Positions 1-34,150 are shown, counted from the first letter of the stretch. The stretch: DNA of 64,000 nt from Bimastos eiseni (GCA_959347315.1 OY365819.1:19616377-19680376), one strand, 5' to 3'. Notes: generated by a model not told the origin, from the letters alone. Numbers and translations: made by a program.

Positions 1-633
1 CAGGCATTACCCAACAGTCAGCAAGTTTAGAACTAAAAATCCCTGACTTTACCAGGGAGTTAAATAATTGATAAAATAAACCAGACGATATCATTCATGA
101 AGCACGAGTATAATTCGACGAAACCATAATGTAGTTAAGGATCTCGTGTTCCGCGAATGCGCACTGCTTCTGAAAGTGAGGGTATACCACAGTGGGTCAA
201 CTCAGACTCTTTATTCTCGTAGAAGCCTTCAATGGGCGCTATATAAATCTTTGTAATGATTGAAGGAATAGATGAATTTATGATGGGAGTAGACACAAGA
301 CAAATCTCATAGCTCCATGTATGCATGCGTATCCATGACATGCAATTTCCTTAATGCAAGTTTTAATCCGATGGATGTTTGAAGTTATTTTGGCTGGGCA
401 TTGTATTCTGCCGCTTCAGTGACTGTGGTTGAAGATTTCCTGGAGTTCTAATTGGCCATGGTTCACTAATATTGTAGAAGTGGAAGTCGGATGAATAGGT
501 GAAGAGTCTAATGCTATTTGTGTTTTAAGTGTTTAATAATAAGCGATGCATAAATTTCAATTGTCTGCCTCTGATTAATTTGTGTTAGTTTTAGTATTTG
601 AAAGTGTTTAAACAAGGGGTCTGTTTGCGAGCA
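1..633. other. No gene recognised; one dispersed-repeat tail
   Basis: AT-rich sequence with no ORF that I can link to a family. Positions about 190-265 contain a GGCGCTATATAAAT block that recurs several times in the window (for example near 24870 and 25860 and, inverted, near 35590). It therefore looks like the end of a dispersed repeat and not a promoter. Confidence 0.5.
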
Positions 634-760
634 TGATGACGATGGTAATCATTATGATAATGATGATGACGATGATGATGGTGTGACGATGATGACGATG
701 ATGATGACTATGATTATGATGATGATGATCATCATCATCATCGTGGTGGCCGTCGTCGTC
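634..760. repeat. Imperfect GAT/ATG trinucleotide tract
   Basis: Interrupted runs of GAT/GAC/CAT triplets. Long translated runs of Asp or His across it are artefacts of the repeat. Confidence 0.85.
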
Positions 761-848
761 GACTTTATCGCCGTTGTTATCATACTTATTATACAGAATC
801 ATACATACCAGTCGCATCGCCCTCGGTGCACATAATCATTACAAAAAC

Positions 849-850
<2 letters not shown>

Positions 851-919
<69 letters not shown>
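851..919. repeat. (AAT)n microsatellite
   Basis: About 23 uninterrupted AAT units that stop exactly where the LINE-derived coding fragment at 919 begins. Confidence 0.95.
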
Positions 920-1570
920 GTTTCTCGCGATCTCAGACTGGAGGACGATACCGTGAGGGTGGCGGTCGGCCTACGTTTAGGGGTGGCCATCTGTGAGCCG
1001 CACACCTGCGCATGCGGCGCCTTCGTCTCAGCCAGAGGCGCACATGGCCTGTCCTGTTCATTGGGTTTTGGCCGTCAAGCAAGACACTGTAATATCAACG
1101 ACCTAATCCATCGCAGCCTCAACAGAGCCGGTATTCCAGCAGTCAAGGAACCGTCAGGTCTTTCCAGATTAGATGGAAAGAGACCGGACGGGCAGACCCT
1201 GATACCGTGGAGTGGGGGGCGGACCTTACTTTGGGACGCAACAGTGGCTGCTTCCTATATCCCCGAAACAGCTTCCACAGCTGGAGGAGCGGCGGAGATA
1301 GCAGCCACAAGGAAACACACAAAATATTCTGAGCTAGAGAAGAAATACACTTTTGTTCCAATCGCTATAGAAACCTACGGTCCCCTCAATAGTGAGGGCC
1401 TCGCCTTTCTGTCTGAGACTGGACGCCGACTTTCGACAACTACCGGTGACACCCGAGAGACAAACTTCCTTTTCCAGAACTTGTCGGCATTGATCCAACG
1501 TTTCAATGCGGTGGCTTTTCAGGGCACCATGTCAAGATTACAGTCCACTGACAAGCGGCGACCCAGATAG
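919..1570 (+). mobile_element. LINE-type reverse transcriptase, C-terminal fragment
   Basis: An open frame runs from the end of the AAT array to a stop at 1568-1570. It encodes about 215 residues resembling the C-terminal, post-polymerase part of a non-LTR retrotransposon protein found in many marine invertebrate genomes. Visible marks are a Cys/His cluster (CxCG, then HGLSC, then RH about eight residues on) typical of a zinc knuckle, followed by the blocks AVKEPSGL, DGKRPDG and VPIAIETYGPL. The polymerase and endonuclease portions are absent, so this is a 5'-truncated insertion boxed between two AAT arrays. The family name within the LINEs cannot be given with certainty. The frame is still open, which suggests a fairly recent insertion, but it is not a host gene. 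Confidence 0.75.
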
Positions 1571-1602
1571 CATGATGACAGATCCGTTGGCAATGCTAAT
1601 GA

Positions 1603-1603
<1 letters not shown>

Positions 1604-1682
<79 letters not shown>

Positions 1683-1728
1683 TATAATAATAATGATAAT
1701 GATAATGATGATGATGATGATGATAATG

Positions 1729-1798
<70 letters not shown>

Positions 1799-1835
1799 TA
1801 TAAGGATAATAATTATTATTATTATTAATGATACA
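1604..1835. repeat. (AAT)n/(GAT)n compound microsatellite
   Basis: Long AAT run with GAT interruptions, ending in an inverted ATT stretch. It starts about 35 bases after the LINE stop codon, so it may be the expanded tail of that insertion. Confidence 0.9.
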
Positions 1836-1937
1836 ACTAGGCCCACTACTTTATTATGTTACTTCCACTAAGTACTACACTTTCTAGTACTTCCACTTCC
1901 ACTACTACTTCCTCGACTACTACGTACTGCCCCTATT

Positions 1938-1939
1938 AC

Positions 1940-1984
<45 letters not shown>

Positions 1985-1985
1985 T
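1938..1985. repeat. (AAT)n microsatellite
   Basis: About 15 AAT units. Just upstream (1865-1925) lies a CT/AC-rich low-complexity stretch. Confidence 0.9.
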
Positions 1986-2399
1986 ACAATAACAATAATC
2001 ATGTCAACTATAAAAAAATAAAAATAATAATAAGCAGCACGTTGGGGACGAGAACCTTTGACACAGTTTTTGGCTTTAGTTTCATCGAGCCTGAGCGATA
2101 ATTTTTACCTCGTGGAAAAAATAATAATAACAGGAACAACAATAATAACCACGTACCCCAAGCTTGATCGCACATTTGTTTTGGTTTCTCAGAGGATCCT
2201 GAAGAATCCTATCTACTTCGAGCCTAAAATCGTTTTTAAAAAAAAATTATTATTATTATTTTTTCACTGGACGGTGTGCATTAGCGGAGCAAACGTCTAG
2301 AAGAAAGACCTCAAAATACAATGAGCTGATATCGACCCACCTTCATCAATACCGCTAGGCTTGAATTCATCAGATAGCTGGAACGCCGCTTAACCAGAA

Positions 2400-2560
2400 C
2401 CAAAGCAGACAGGCTGTCTTCTCCAGCGCTTGTCAATAATGGTACAACGCTTCAACGCATTTGCGTTCCGTGGTTCCTTTGTGCAGTCGGATCTTGCCGA
2501 GGGATTGGGCGTTCCAGAAAAGCCATCCTTCTTTCTCCGGAAATAGCTCTAGCAGTATTT
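2400..2560 (+). mobile_element. Second copy of the 919-1570 LINE family, 3' end only
   Basis: Translation near 2425-2510 reads LSIMVQRFNAFAFRGSF, clearly related to LSALIQRFNAVAFQGT near the end of the 919-1570 fragment. It continues into CGGATCTTGCCGAGGGAT, which recurs near 9370. The copy is severely 5' truncated and is followed by AT-rich trinucleotide runs. Confidence 0.65.
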
Positions 2561-2689
2561 ATATCGGGTGCAAAAAAATGAGAAGAAGAAGAAGGAGAAT
2601 TGTATACTCGCTTCAAATAATATTATAAACTGTCTCCGGAGAAGCTTTTCCTTCATGAAGAGCTTAGAACAACCTCGGGTAAATAAAAA

Positions 2690-2820
2690 TAAAAATAATA
2701 ATAATTATTATTATTTTTATTATTATTTTTATGTTCTAAGTTACTTCGTTCCCCAAAGACTAATAAATTATTATTAAAATAGTTTTCCGGAGGGCCTCGT
2801 CTTCATTTTTATTATTATTA

Positions 2821-2872
<52 letters not shown>

Positions 2873-3060
2873 TACTACTACTACTACTACTATCATCATT
2901 ATCATTATAATGATCATGTATCATCATCATCATCATCATCACCATCACCATTACCTTCACAATCACAATCACCATCACCATTACCTTCACAATCACCATC
3001 ATCGTCATCATCATCAGAGTCGTCGTCGTTGTCGTCGTCGTCATCATCATCATTATCAAA
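2690..3060. repeat. ATT/CTA/ATC compound microsatellites
   Basis: AAT and ATT runs at 2690-2780. A second block at 2805-3060 moves from ATT to CTA to ATC/CACCAT/GTC triplets. Between them is a short unique segment containing GTTTTCCGGAGG. All ORFs here are homopolymeric artefacts (poly-Asn, poly-His). Confidence 0.9.
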
Positions 3061-4329
3061 ACTGTAATCACAGCATCAGCATTATCAAGACAACATCTCT
3101 GATTTTTATTTCAAAGCCTTGTATTTCGAGGTCTTGTGCATTTTATCACTGTAACTAAATTCTCGTTTCCAAACAAACATTTCACCTGTGTATATGATGC
3201 ATTGGTTGTAATGCTAAATATCATATATTAGTTGTGATGTTGAATAGGGCACTATATTGGTACTTGTGACTCTAAAACAAGCTCAAGCTCTAGATAGATG
3301 CCGCATATGGTAGATTTAATCGTTATATGGTAATGATTAATTAGCAAGTCTTTAAAGACTAGTCCTTAATCCAAAAGGATAATTACCTATTTACTATTGA
3401 AGTCGTTACCTGGTTCAGCTGTTGCGACGAAAGCTGTGATTGGTCAGAAATGAGCAGATCTAATTTAAGGTATCGTCTGTTGATTGGACAGTCTGCTCTT
3501 GAACAAGCAGAAGAGAAGCCGTATTCTGAGCAAGATGGGCGTTCTTTTCGGGCCATACCGGCTGAAGATAAGAGTGGGATCTTACTCGAAATGGTACTCA
3601 ATACGACAGGCGCCGGATAAGAGCAAAAGACGACTGAAGGCATTTCAAAGTATGAAGTTCGCCGTGCATTTATGAAGTTAAACTCATTTAAACATTCAAC
3701 TATCCAAGTTTAATCATAAGTCGATATTTTTTGGTCGTTCAGTTTACGAGTTACATACGTCAAGACCATTCCGATCTACTAAACTTGTTCGGTACAAGGT
3801 ATATGAAAGGGAAAATATTGCTTGTTCGACGAAGCTTCGAATTCGACGACGTTCTTTGAGTTTCAATGAGTTTAAGAAGGCACAGCGACGCCATCTTGGC
3901 TAGAATCCATGCTAAGAATGCCTACAGTCAAGTCATAAAAGCGACAAGAAAGAATGGTTGGAGTTGGTGAGATTCAGTCAATCAATCAATCAATCAAAAA
4001 TACTTGATATAGCGTCCTTCAAGATATCTACTCAGAGGCGCTCCTGAGATTATACTGAACCTATTCTCACGTCAACGTTGTAGGGTAGTTTTAATTTAAT
4101 TTATTATCTGGAACGAAGTTCTCAAGTAATGGCTTAGGTACACGACTTAATTAGAAACAGCATCTTAATAATGCCATAGACAAACTTATACGCTGTATGT
4201 AGGTTGATAACTTAATTATATACATTCAAAATTATTCATACTGACTTAGTTTAATTTGCTGAATTTCGACACTACACAATTAACCAACCAATGGAAGATA
4301 AGATATGTACATATGTTTCTTTGGCACAA
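3061..4329. other. No gene recognised
   Basis: AT-rich sequence. Near 3980-4055 there is a run of ATCA units followed by a degenerate inverted copy of the GCGCTATATAAAT-type repeat (TATAGCGTCC...GAGGCGCTCC). Short ORFs around 3383-3675 have no recognisable similarity. Confidence 0.45.
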
Positions 4330-5064
4330 TCATGATTTACACCTCGCTGACAAGCAGGATGATATCATCCTGCTTGCAAGCTCTGAGGCAAAGCTCCGGG
4401 ATTTGATAAATAGACTGAATGTAGCCAGTAAGTAATACAAACTTGTAATAAACATGGAAAAAACAAAGGTAATGATAACAGAATCAACACTTTGCAGAAT
4501 ACAAATCAATAACTACACCCTTGAACAAGTAAATACTTTCTTGTATCTTGGCTAACTCATATCAGAGGAGGGTGACAATGGGAGAGAGAGATCAGATCAC
4601 ACCTAGCAAAAGGATATGGCATAGCAATAGTACTTATAAAGATTTGGTCATGTATGGAGCGAAAATTTGGACGTTAAGGAAAGGCGAAGAAACAAGAATA
4701 GATGCCTTCGAAATGAAGTGTTTAAGACTTGTCCTAGGGATATCTTGGAAAACATGAAAACAAACGAATGGGTGTTGGAAACTGCAGGTGTGGAAATAAA
4801 ATTCTTTGGTGCTATAAAAGAAGCGAAGACGAAATATTTTGGACGTGTTATGAGGAAAGAAGAGGGACGTATATAGAGAAAGAGACAATACAAGGAACAA
4901 TAGAGGGTGTTAGAGGAAAGGGAAGACCAAGAATAAACTGGCTGGATAATATCAGAAAATGGACGGACCTTTCGACAACACAGATGATAAGGGCTACAGA
5001 GAACAGGCAGAACTGGAGAAGGATTGTGCGTGACGCGGCCTACCTTCATACCGAAGACGACTAA
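4330..5064 (+). mobile_element. Degenerate LINE: endonuclease-reverse transcriptase 3' portion
   Basis: Conceptual translation with several frame changes and stops reads, in order: DDIILLASSEAKLRDLINRL (reverse transcriptase catalytic region with the aromatic-Ala before DD altered), then KLVINMEKTKVMI, then YGAKIWTLRKGEETRIDAFE, then a C-terminal GKGRPRINWLDNIRKW. These are the usual landmarks of the 3' half of the endonuclease-reverse transcriptases often mis-annotated as craniofacial development protein 2-like. In-frame stops near 4425 and 4552 and frame shifts show it is dead. The 5' half is missing. Confidence 0.8.
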
Positions 5065-5510
5065 CGAAAAGAACAGTAGGAGTATAGGGTAAGTAAGGTA
5101 GTATACGGCACGCTACATCCACGGATAATTATCATTTGGTATAATAAAATACAAAATCTGATAATATGATGAATGGCTATTCACCCCCAATGAATAGTAC
5201 AGCGCATGAGGCATATGTTAAACATGCAACAGTGTGACTTGAAAACTTAGAAATCCATTAGAAGGTGACTTTTGTGTTGCCACTTTCCGTTTCTTGAGAA
5301 TTTAATTTCTGCATTAAAATACCGGTGAAGTGCGTTGTTGGGTGATTTGATCAACCCAACTCTGTATTAGTTGACATCCATGACATTATTGCATTACAGT
5401 GGCGCGAGCTTTCGAAAACAAAATACATTATGACACCCAAAAATGGTCAGTCTTTCGTCACTCAAGAGTTGAAGGAGTGCCATGTATGGTTTCAACTATA
5501 TATAGCACGG
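5065..5510. other. No gene recognised
   Basis: AT-rich flank between the dead LINE and the MITE. Nothing interpretable was seen. Confidence 0.4.
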
Positions 5511-5648
5511 CAGGGGCGGCAATCCAGGGAGTCGAGGGGGGTACGTTCTTCACCTTTTACAGAGAGGGGACACGCTTAACGTGTGCCACCCTATTTCCTA
5601 CCCCTCTCATTGGGTGTCCCCATCTGTCAAACCAGATCTCCGCCTCTG
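5511..5648 (+). mobile_element. hAT-like MITE, family 1, copy A
   Basis: A 138-bp element beginning CAGGGGCGGCAATCC and ending GATCTCCGCCTCTG, so the ends are imperfect inverted repeats. It is bounded by an exact 8-bp direct repeat TAGCACGG (5503-5510 and 5649-5656). The 8-bp duplication and CAG-type terminus are hallmarks of hAT-superfamily insertions. It is too short to code. Related copies lie at 42417-42562 and 49309-49429. Confidence 0.88.
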
Positions 5649-5656
5649 TAGCACGG

Positions 5657-6372
5657 TACAGCATATCCGTGAACGTGGTTTGAACATCCACCTCAACCTG
5701 CTATGCCTTTGTCGCATAGGAAGGTGAAGATATTGGAACAAGAAAAGTCTGGCTGATAACAACCGTTGAGTCGAGTCCTATTCTTTGCTGAAGTCCATCT
5801 CATAAAGCAATTGTTCGTTCAATGCTGTGCTCATTTTTACCTCATTTAGAAACTGAGCAGAGGCATTTGGACGAAGACAGCCGGGATACATTGGAGCTAA
5901 GAAAGTTATCAATTTTAAGTGCCAGAAAAATGCCAAAAGCGTCATTTGCATGGACATGTATATCCGTAAAACATACCATCTTCAAGTCAATTAGAATTAG
6001 ACAATCCTACGATGCCCATTGCCCAGGTAGGTATAGTTCTTATCCTAGACGGTCATCGCTCGACTGTCGGCATTCTTGACAAAGATGAGTGTCGTTTAGA
6101 AATCATAATTACCGTTATTAATTGCCGGTTTGTAAATCAACAATTGAGGTCACAGAAGCAGACAGACTGACAGGCAGACAGTCAATCAGAAACAGAGACA
6201 CCTCCTTTCTTATGATATAGTCTGGCATTTCAAAATCTGCGCCTGCTATTTATCTTCTTAAGACGTCCGATTTGGACGGTAAAGTTTAAATTCCATGGCC
6301 TCTTCTACTCTTCTGTTCACACTCGACGCACAAGCTGAAATCTCAAAAAATGCCTATCTGTGATATGTACTG
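5657..6372. other. No gene recognised
   Basis: Mixed-composition unique sequence with only short ORFs (for example 5822-6079) lacking any recognisable domain. Confidence 0.4.
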
Positions 6373-6703
6373 ATGTATGTATGTATGTATGTATGTATGT
6401 ATGTATGTATGTATGTATGTATGTATGTATGTATGTATGTATGTATGTATGTATGCATGTATGTATGTATGTATGTGTGTATGTATGTATGTATGTATGT
6501 ATGTATGTATGTATGTAGGTATGTATGCATGTATGTATGTATGTATGTATGTATGCATGTATGTATGTATGTATGTATGTATGTATGTATGCATGTATGT
6601 ATTTATATATGTATGTATTTATGTTTATATGTATGTATTTATGTATGTATGTATGTATGTATGTATGCATGTATGTATGTATGTATGTATGTATGTATGT
6701 ATG

Positions 6704-6737
<34 letters not shown>

Positions 6738-6979
6738 TGTATGTATGTATGTATGTATGTATGTATGTATGTAGGTATGTATGCATGTATGTATGTATGT
6801 ATGTATGTATGCATGTATGTATGTATGTATGTATGTATGTATGTATGCATGTATGCATGTATGTATTTATATATGTATGTATTTATGTTTATATGTATGT
6901 ATTTATGTATGTATGTATGTATGTATGTATGCATGTATGTATGTATGTATGTATGTATGTATGTATGTATGTATGTATG

Positions 6980-7013
<34 letters not shown>

Positions 7014-7076
7014 TGTATGTATGTATGTATGCATGCATGTATGTATGTATGTATGTATGTATGTATGTATATATGC
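6373..7076. repeat. (ATGT)n array with higher-order structure
   Basis: About 700 bp of ATGT units with GCATGT, GTAGGT and TTTATATATG variants. The variants recur in the same order about 256-264 bp apart (GTAGGT at 6515 and 6771; TTTATATATG near 6602 and 6866), so the array contains a duplicated higher-order unit. The Met-Tyr-Val-Cys and His-Thr-Tyr-Ile ORFs covering it are artefacts. Confidence 0.95.
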
Positions 7077-7555
7077 ATGTTGGTTCATAGATGTTCGCAT
7101 GAACCTATATCTGTTTGCCCCTTATAATATTCCAGCTATATATGCGAATATTTGAGTTTGTCGGCTACGACTCGGGCAGTCAACGGAGGATTTGATCTGG
7201 TTGAACCGTAACTTAGACAGACCAGTAACAATAGAATTAGAATTTAATCCTGATGAATTAGTGAACAAGGATGGCCCGGATGTAAGTCGTTTGGAAAGAT
7301 CCGTTGAAATGAAGCGAGGTCACGAGTTGTGACTATGTTGAAGTACATCTGAACGTGAACAGTTATATAGGGCATGACAGAAATCCCTTTGTGTATTGAA
7401 TATCACGTCACGAGGATGAGTTGCCATCTATTGTGACGTTGTCGTTTCCTATTAAAACACGCCACAATTGAGACTATAGTAAATGTATGGCCATGTCTAT
7501 GTTTATCTTGTCTATAGATATACTTATAGGCATAAATATCAATATTAGCCATGGC

Positions 7556-7655
7556 CTAGGTATATGTATATATGTATGTATATGTATATATGTATGTATG
7601 CATGTATGTATGTATGTATGTATGTATGTATGTATGTATGTATGCATATATAGAT
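7556..7655. repeat. ATGT/TATATG microsatellite
   Basis: A shorter ATGT tract preceded by alternating TATATG units, 480 bp after the main array. Confidence 0.9.
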
Positions 7656-7954
7656 AAGTGATATTGCGCCTTTCGATACCTAATAACAGCGTTGATTACA
7701 CTTGCTCATAGAAGTGGTACGAAAGGGTTAATATATAAAGAACAACGGTTTATCTTAATAGACAATGATGCTGAGGTAACTAGAAAATCATCGCAACTGT
7801 ACTTGACATGTTGTTGGAAAATTGATTGGTGGATTAAAAATGCTTTTATGGATCATAACAATAATTCTAAACTTGTCCATGAACAATTATTAGACGATGA
7901 TCTCCGTTGGTGGTGAAATAATTGTATGCACTCGACGAATAATGAGATGAACTC
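7656..7954. other. No gene assigned; one 74-codon ORF
   Basis: Positions 7692-7916 are open on the + strand (74 codons, Trp- and Asp-rich C-terminus). I do not recognise it, no splice context supports it, and it is not called a gene. Confidence 0.3.
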
Positions 7955-8165
7955 ATGGCTGTCTGTCTCTCTTCGCTTACGTCCCACCAGCTGGAACAGC
8001 CTCCCTCCCCTTCCTCTTCGGAAGGAGCTGCTCTCACTCTCTCCTCTGCTGCCTTCCGGGGAAGCGTCTTATGACATTCCTTTCCTCTGTTTAGCTTTGT
8101 GTTGAGTCGTGAGCGCCTCTGATTTGAGTGGCGTTATATAAATATTCCATTACCTTACATTACAT
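7955..8165 (+). mobile_element. CR1/L2-like LINE, 3' end remnant
   Basis: Translation around 7980-8090 approximates a WN-x-LPLPLRKELL ending followed by a GSVL-type stretch, the usual C-terminal signature of CR1/L2-clade ORF2. It is followed by a noncoding tail with GAGTGGCGTTATATAAAT and ends in a TTACATTACATTA microsatellite-like tail. Only the last 200 bp are present. Confidence 0.55.
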
Positions 8166-9310
8166 TATTATGAACCCCAAACTATTTTTCAAGTGCTTCC
8201 CATGCGTCACCTGTCCATTACTTTTAATTTGACAAAGGGCGTAACTATTAGCGGCACTTCGGTACCTCTGAAGTTGTTTTCTATCGTTATAATGTCAACT
8301 GATAATCCTACAAGACCGTCCTGTTATAACAATTGTATTTCTGATTGCCAGTCATCAATCAAAACAATTGGTTAAAGCTGATTAAAGCTATCCTTTCGCT
8401 TCTCACTTAATCAGCATTGAAAGCCTTTCGCATTCTAAATCCTGATCAGCAGTGAAATCGGGTCTTGTCTACAAAGCACTGTGAGTGTTTCAAAATAGAC
8501 TCACCTTTTGCACTCTGATCTCAGACCATACAGACTCTTCTCATAGCCAAAGCTTAGACTGCCACCTACAATAATAGGCCTATATAGGCTATATTCCTGC
8601 GTTGAATGTTTTCTGACCATCGAAAAACCGCGTTTGGACTCATTACAAGTGACATAACTTTTGTTCTGTTTAAAATATTTCATTCAAATTTGGCCATTAT
8701 ATGGGGATATAGGAATTAGTTTTGAGGTTAGTAAATTTCATTTACTAATCTCTACTTTTGGACGAAATATTAGCCAAAAACTCGAGGGGGTTACTTTTAA
8801 TGGCCCACCCTATATATATATAATATATATATATATACAACGATACAGTATAATGCGACTGTGATTGACACTGCTGTCCTTCAATGTACACACATGCACA
8901 CGTGGTCCTCTGACAGAACATCGCAAGGGGCGTTGAGCAATTGCTGATTGCTGAGGAAGGAGTTGCCCTGCAGTGACCTCCTCAGTAGAGCCTCGAATCC
9001 GCAGCCTATACTCCTCTGGTGGAGCGCTCCATTTATTCTGTGACCGTGCTCCTAAGCTAGACAAAATAGTTGTTCTATGATAGCAGAGTATTAACTTCAA
9101 GTAATCATGTCACAATGTTGCCTGCTGAAGTGCACATTGATCGTATGCAAATGTATCCGTACAATGCAGTTGCAGGTCAGATGTGCGTATTGAGCCTCTG
9201 CTTCTCCACGTACACTGCAGATCTATACAGTCGCACACGCATTTATAAAGCTTTAATATGTAAACAGATAAATGTATGCATGACGTATATTTATAACATA
9301 TAGGTTTATC

Positions 9311-9342
<32 letters not shown>

Positions 9343-9363
9343 TATAATCGTTTATTATCGTTT
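8166..9363. other. No gene recognised
   Basis: AT-rich sequence with short AT dinucleotide runs at about 8811-8838 and 9318-9342 and a TAGGCCTA octamer within 8575-8590. Confidence 0.4.
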
Positions 9364-9465
9364 GTGCAACCAGATCTTGCCGAGGGATAAGTCGTTCCAA
9401 AAAACCATCTGTCTCTCTCTCCGGAGATAAGTTTTATCAACCCGAGGGATCAGTATTTACCTCGG

Positions 9466-9507
<42 letters not shown>
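9364..9507 (+). mobile_element. LINE 3' end with (ATT)n tail
   Basis: Starts with CCAGATCTTGCCGAGGGATA, matching the 3' region of the 2400-2560 copy, and ends in CCTCGGG followed by about 13 ATT units (9467-9506). It is a severely truncated copy showing that this LINE family carries a trinucleotide tail. Confidence 0.6.
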
Positions 9508-9508
<1 letters not shown>

Positions 9509-11931
9509 TTTTTCCTCGAGGTACATATGATCCCTCGGGATTAAAAAAATTAGTGGGGCATTGTTATGGAATGGCTAGTCTACGCAGATGGTTTATTTAA
9601 TTTATTTATTATAATAATAATAATTATTATTATTATTGTTATTTTTGTTGTTATTATTATATATTATTGTATATATAATATATAGGGTTGTGCAATGTAT
9701 AGCCTGCATTGTTCTCATCCAAGCGTGCGTATATACTTATAAACACTGCGAACTAGAGAGCACCAAACTCGATGCAGTGGTGAAGGTGATGACGACTTGT
9801 TTTCCATTAAGACTCATCTCTTCCATGCACCTGCATAGGTCCAGTTGATCCATTCCAAGTCATACGATATCCTGACTCAGTTCTGCTTCTGTACAATTAT
9901 TAGCCACCATCCCTCTCTCTGACTGACTCTGAACAAGGTAGGTGATGGAGGTAGATGGCGCCAGCTGCTGTGTTTACATCCACCGCAAATAGCTACCAAT
10001 GCCATTACAGACTATTGCACTCTGCCCCATGTATCTAACATTCTCAGACGAACGCCTTTGTTTTGATCCGACGGATAGCCATGCTTGCAGCGTTTTGTGC
10101 CTTACATAAAAATTGCTATGTCAGTTAAGCGTCTGGTTACGACATAGAATTTGAATATTAATTTTTATTTTAAAATGTTAATTATGGCGATTTTAATACA
10201 CCTGTTTTTGTAACCGGTCATTGATGTTCAGTATTTCTTGATGTTTCATTAAGACTTTCATTTGAATATATCATTAACCTTCCTGCACAATAACAAAGGC
10301 CGTAGTCATATACTAGGTCTACATGTATGTCTTAATTACTCGTTCAGATGCACGATCGTTCAGTCTGTAACTTCTGTCGAGTCATATCTTACATCTTTTA
10401 TATCGTATTGCAAACTGTTCAGAAACTAGCTTCCAATTTAAAACCGCTTCTAGATTATTTAAATCTTGAATTTCGCCATTTTTGCATGAGATATTTGCAT
10501 TGCTAAGCCAGATGTCTTGGCCTCTGCTTTATGGCTTCCTAAGACACACGCAGCGAGTGAGTTGTCTGTGCGGTTTCAGTAGCGTACAATATTGAGCTAT
10601 TTGATAAGCAATCCCCTTTGGAGCCATAAATGGCACATTACCCACATAGACTTGGCCTACGTAGTCGGAATCTAGGCTTCGCAGAAGTCCGCTGAAATGT
10701 CTTATGGCTCCACTCCTGTCTTCCATCCGACCATTTTTCACTGTAAACAACAATGTATGTTTGTAATGCAAGTTTATTAGGTGCACCAGTTAGAGTTCAG
10801 TGAACCATGCACATTAAATTTGCACGAAAACGATTGATATGTCAAGTCGGTGCATGTCACTAATTACAACGACCTATGACTGCTTTACCTCGCGTTAAGC
10901 TAACTGAATGGCTTTAAATAAATTACATCACGATGATAATTTATTCTGCTGAAAATACCACTGGTTATCCATTAGCTTACGAATAAATTCCCGAATTTCT
11001 TTGCAGAAAAAAATTCCTGGCTTCAGATAAAAACTCCATGGCTGGTAACCTTCAGCAGTAACTTAATTTAAAATTTAACCGACGCCACTTTTTGAAGGAA
11101 CTAAAGAGTGACGTTCATTTAACCGTGGCGCTCTATACTCTATAGCCTACTTTAATGTAATTGAGATAATTTACCAGTGATCAGAGCCATGCAGAGAAAA
11201 CTTAACGAGTCACCAGACTCACCAATGGAGTTAAACCAATGGATTTCCAATAATGGTTGACAGATATAATGCGGTTACGTTGAAATTGAATGCCTTCGAA
11301 TGTCATTGAATGCCTTCGTAGATACATACACGTAAACTTACATATATATGCACGTATAGTTATAGACCAAGTACGAGGCGAGGACAGTATTCGTGGCATG
11401 ATGAAGGCCCCGCCAAGTAGGCCATAGTTCGTCACTGGTGACACATATCCGGCTATCGCTCGAGTTGCCGTGTGCATCCGGAAATGGATTATAGGCTTGG
11501 ACTTCGGACGATTTTATTCAACTTTATTTCAATTTAGATACTACAAGAATTAAAAAGATTTTAAATATGAAAATAATTAACAATTTCGTTCATAATTTTT
11601 GTTCGGCAAATAATTCAGTATTTAATTACAACTTTGTTTTCTGAAGCTAGAATTATTCTTACGTTTAATTCCATTTGCTGTCAACAAGATCGTTAATTCC
11701 GACTTCTAAATTGGGGATTGGCATCGCGATACCATATAAGAACTTATTCAAAGCCAGTCAGTCATCTCTCCGTGAAATCATTGCTGAGATCTATCTCCAC
11801 AACTCAGCCCTCCATTCGCCCACGCAACTAAGCCCTTTAAACGGGTTGCATAAGTTATTTATATAGCGCCAGGAGCGAGATGGAAACATAAGCCACTTGT
11901 AATGTTTGGTTGTTGCATTTTATTTCTGCAG
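9508..11931. other. No gene recognised upstream of the first PDE4 exon found
   Basis: About 2.4 kb with AT-rich trinucleotide runs at 9600-9680 and otherwise unique sequence. A further 5' PDE4 exon or promoter could lie here or farther upstream, but no ORF reads like an isoform-specific PDE4 N-terminus. Confidence 0.4.
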
Positions 11932-34040
<22,109 letters not shown>

Positions 34041-34044
34041 CGAC

Positions 34045-34150
34045 CATAGCCTTGGCAACCGTCGCCTTGGCAACTTCTGTTGCCCTGGCAACTTCCGTCG
34101 CCTTGGCAACCGTCGCCTTGGCAACCGTCGCCTTGACAACTGTCGCCTGG
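34045..34150. repeat. 15-bp minisatellite immediately after the PDE4 stop
   Basis: About seven copies of a GTCGCCTTGGCAACC-like unit with TTC/TGT variants. It begins within ten bases of the TGA and is presumably in the 3' UTR. The Ala-Lys-Ala-Thr repeat ORF on the other strand is an artefact. Confidence 0.85.

Noticed and set aside
1506..2101. Poly-Asn ORFs
   Set aside because: AAT microsatellites; no supporting flanking coding sequence.
6317..7155. Long ORFs of Met-Tyr-Val-Cys or His-Thr-Tyr-Ile repeats on both strands
   Set aside because: Pure translation of an ATGT microsatellite in several frames; no start context or domain.
7692..7916. 74-codon ORF that looked exon-like
   Set aside because: No recognisable family, no pairing splice sites and no neighbouring exons in frame.
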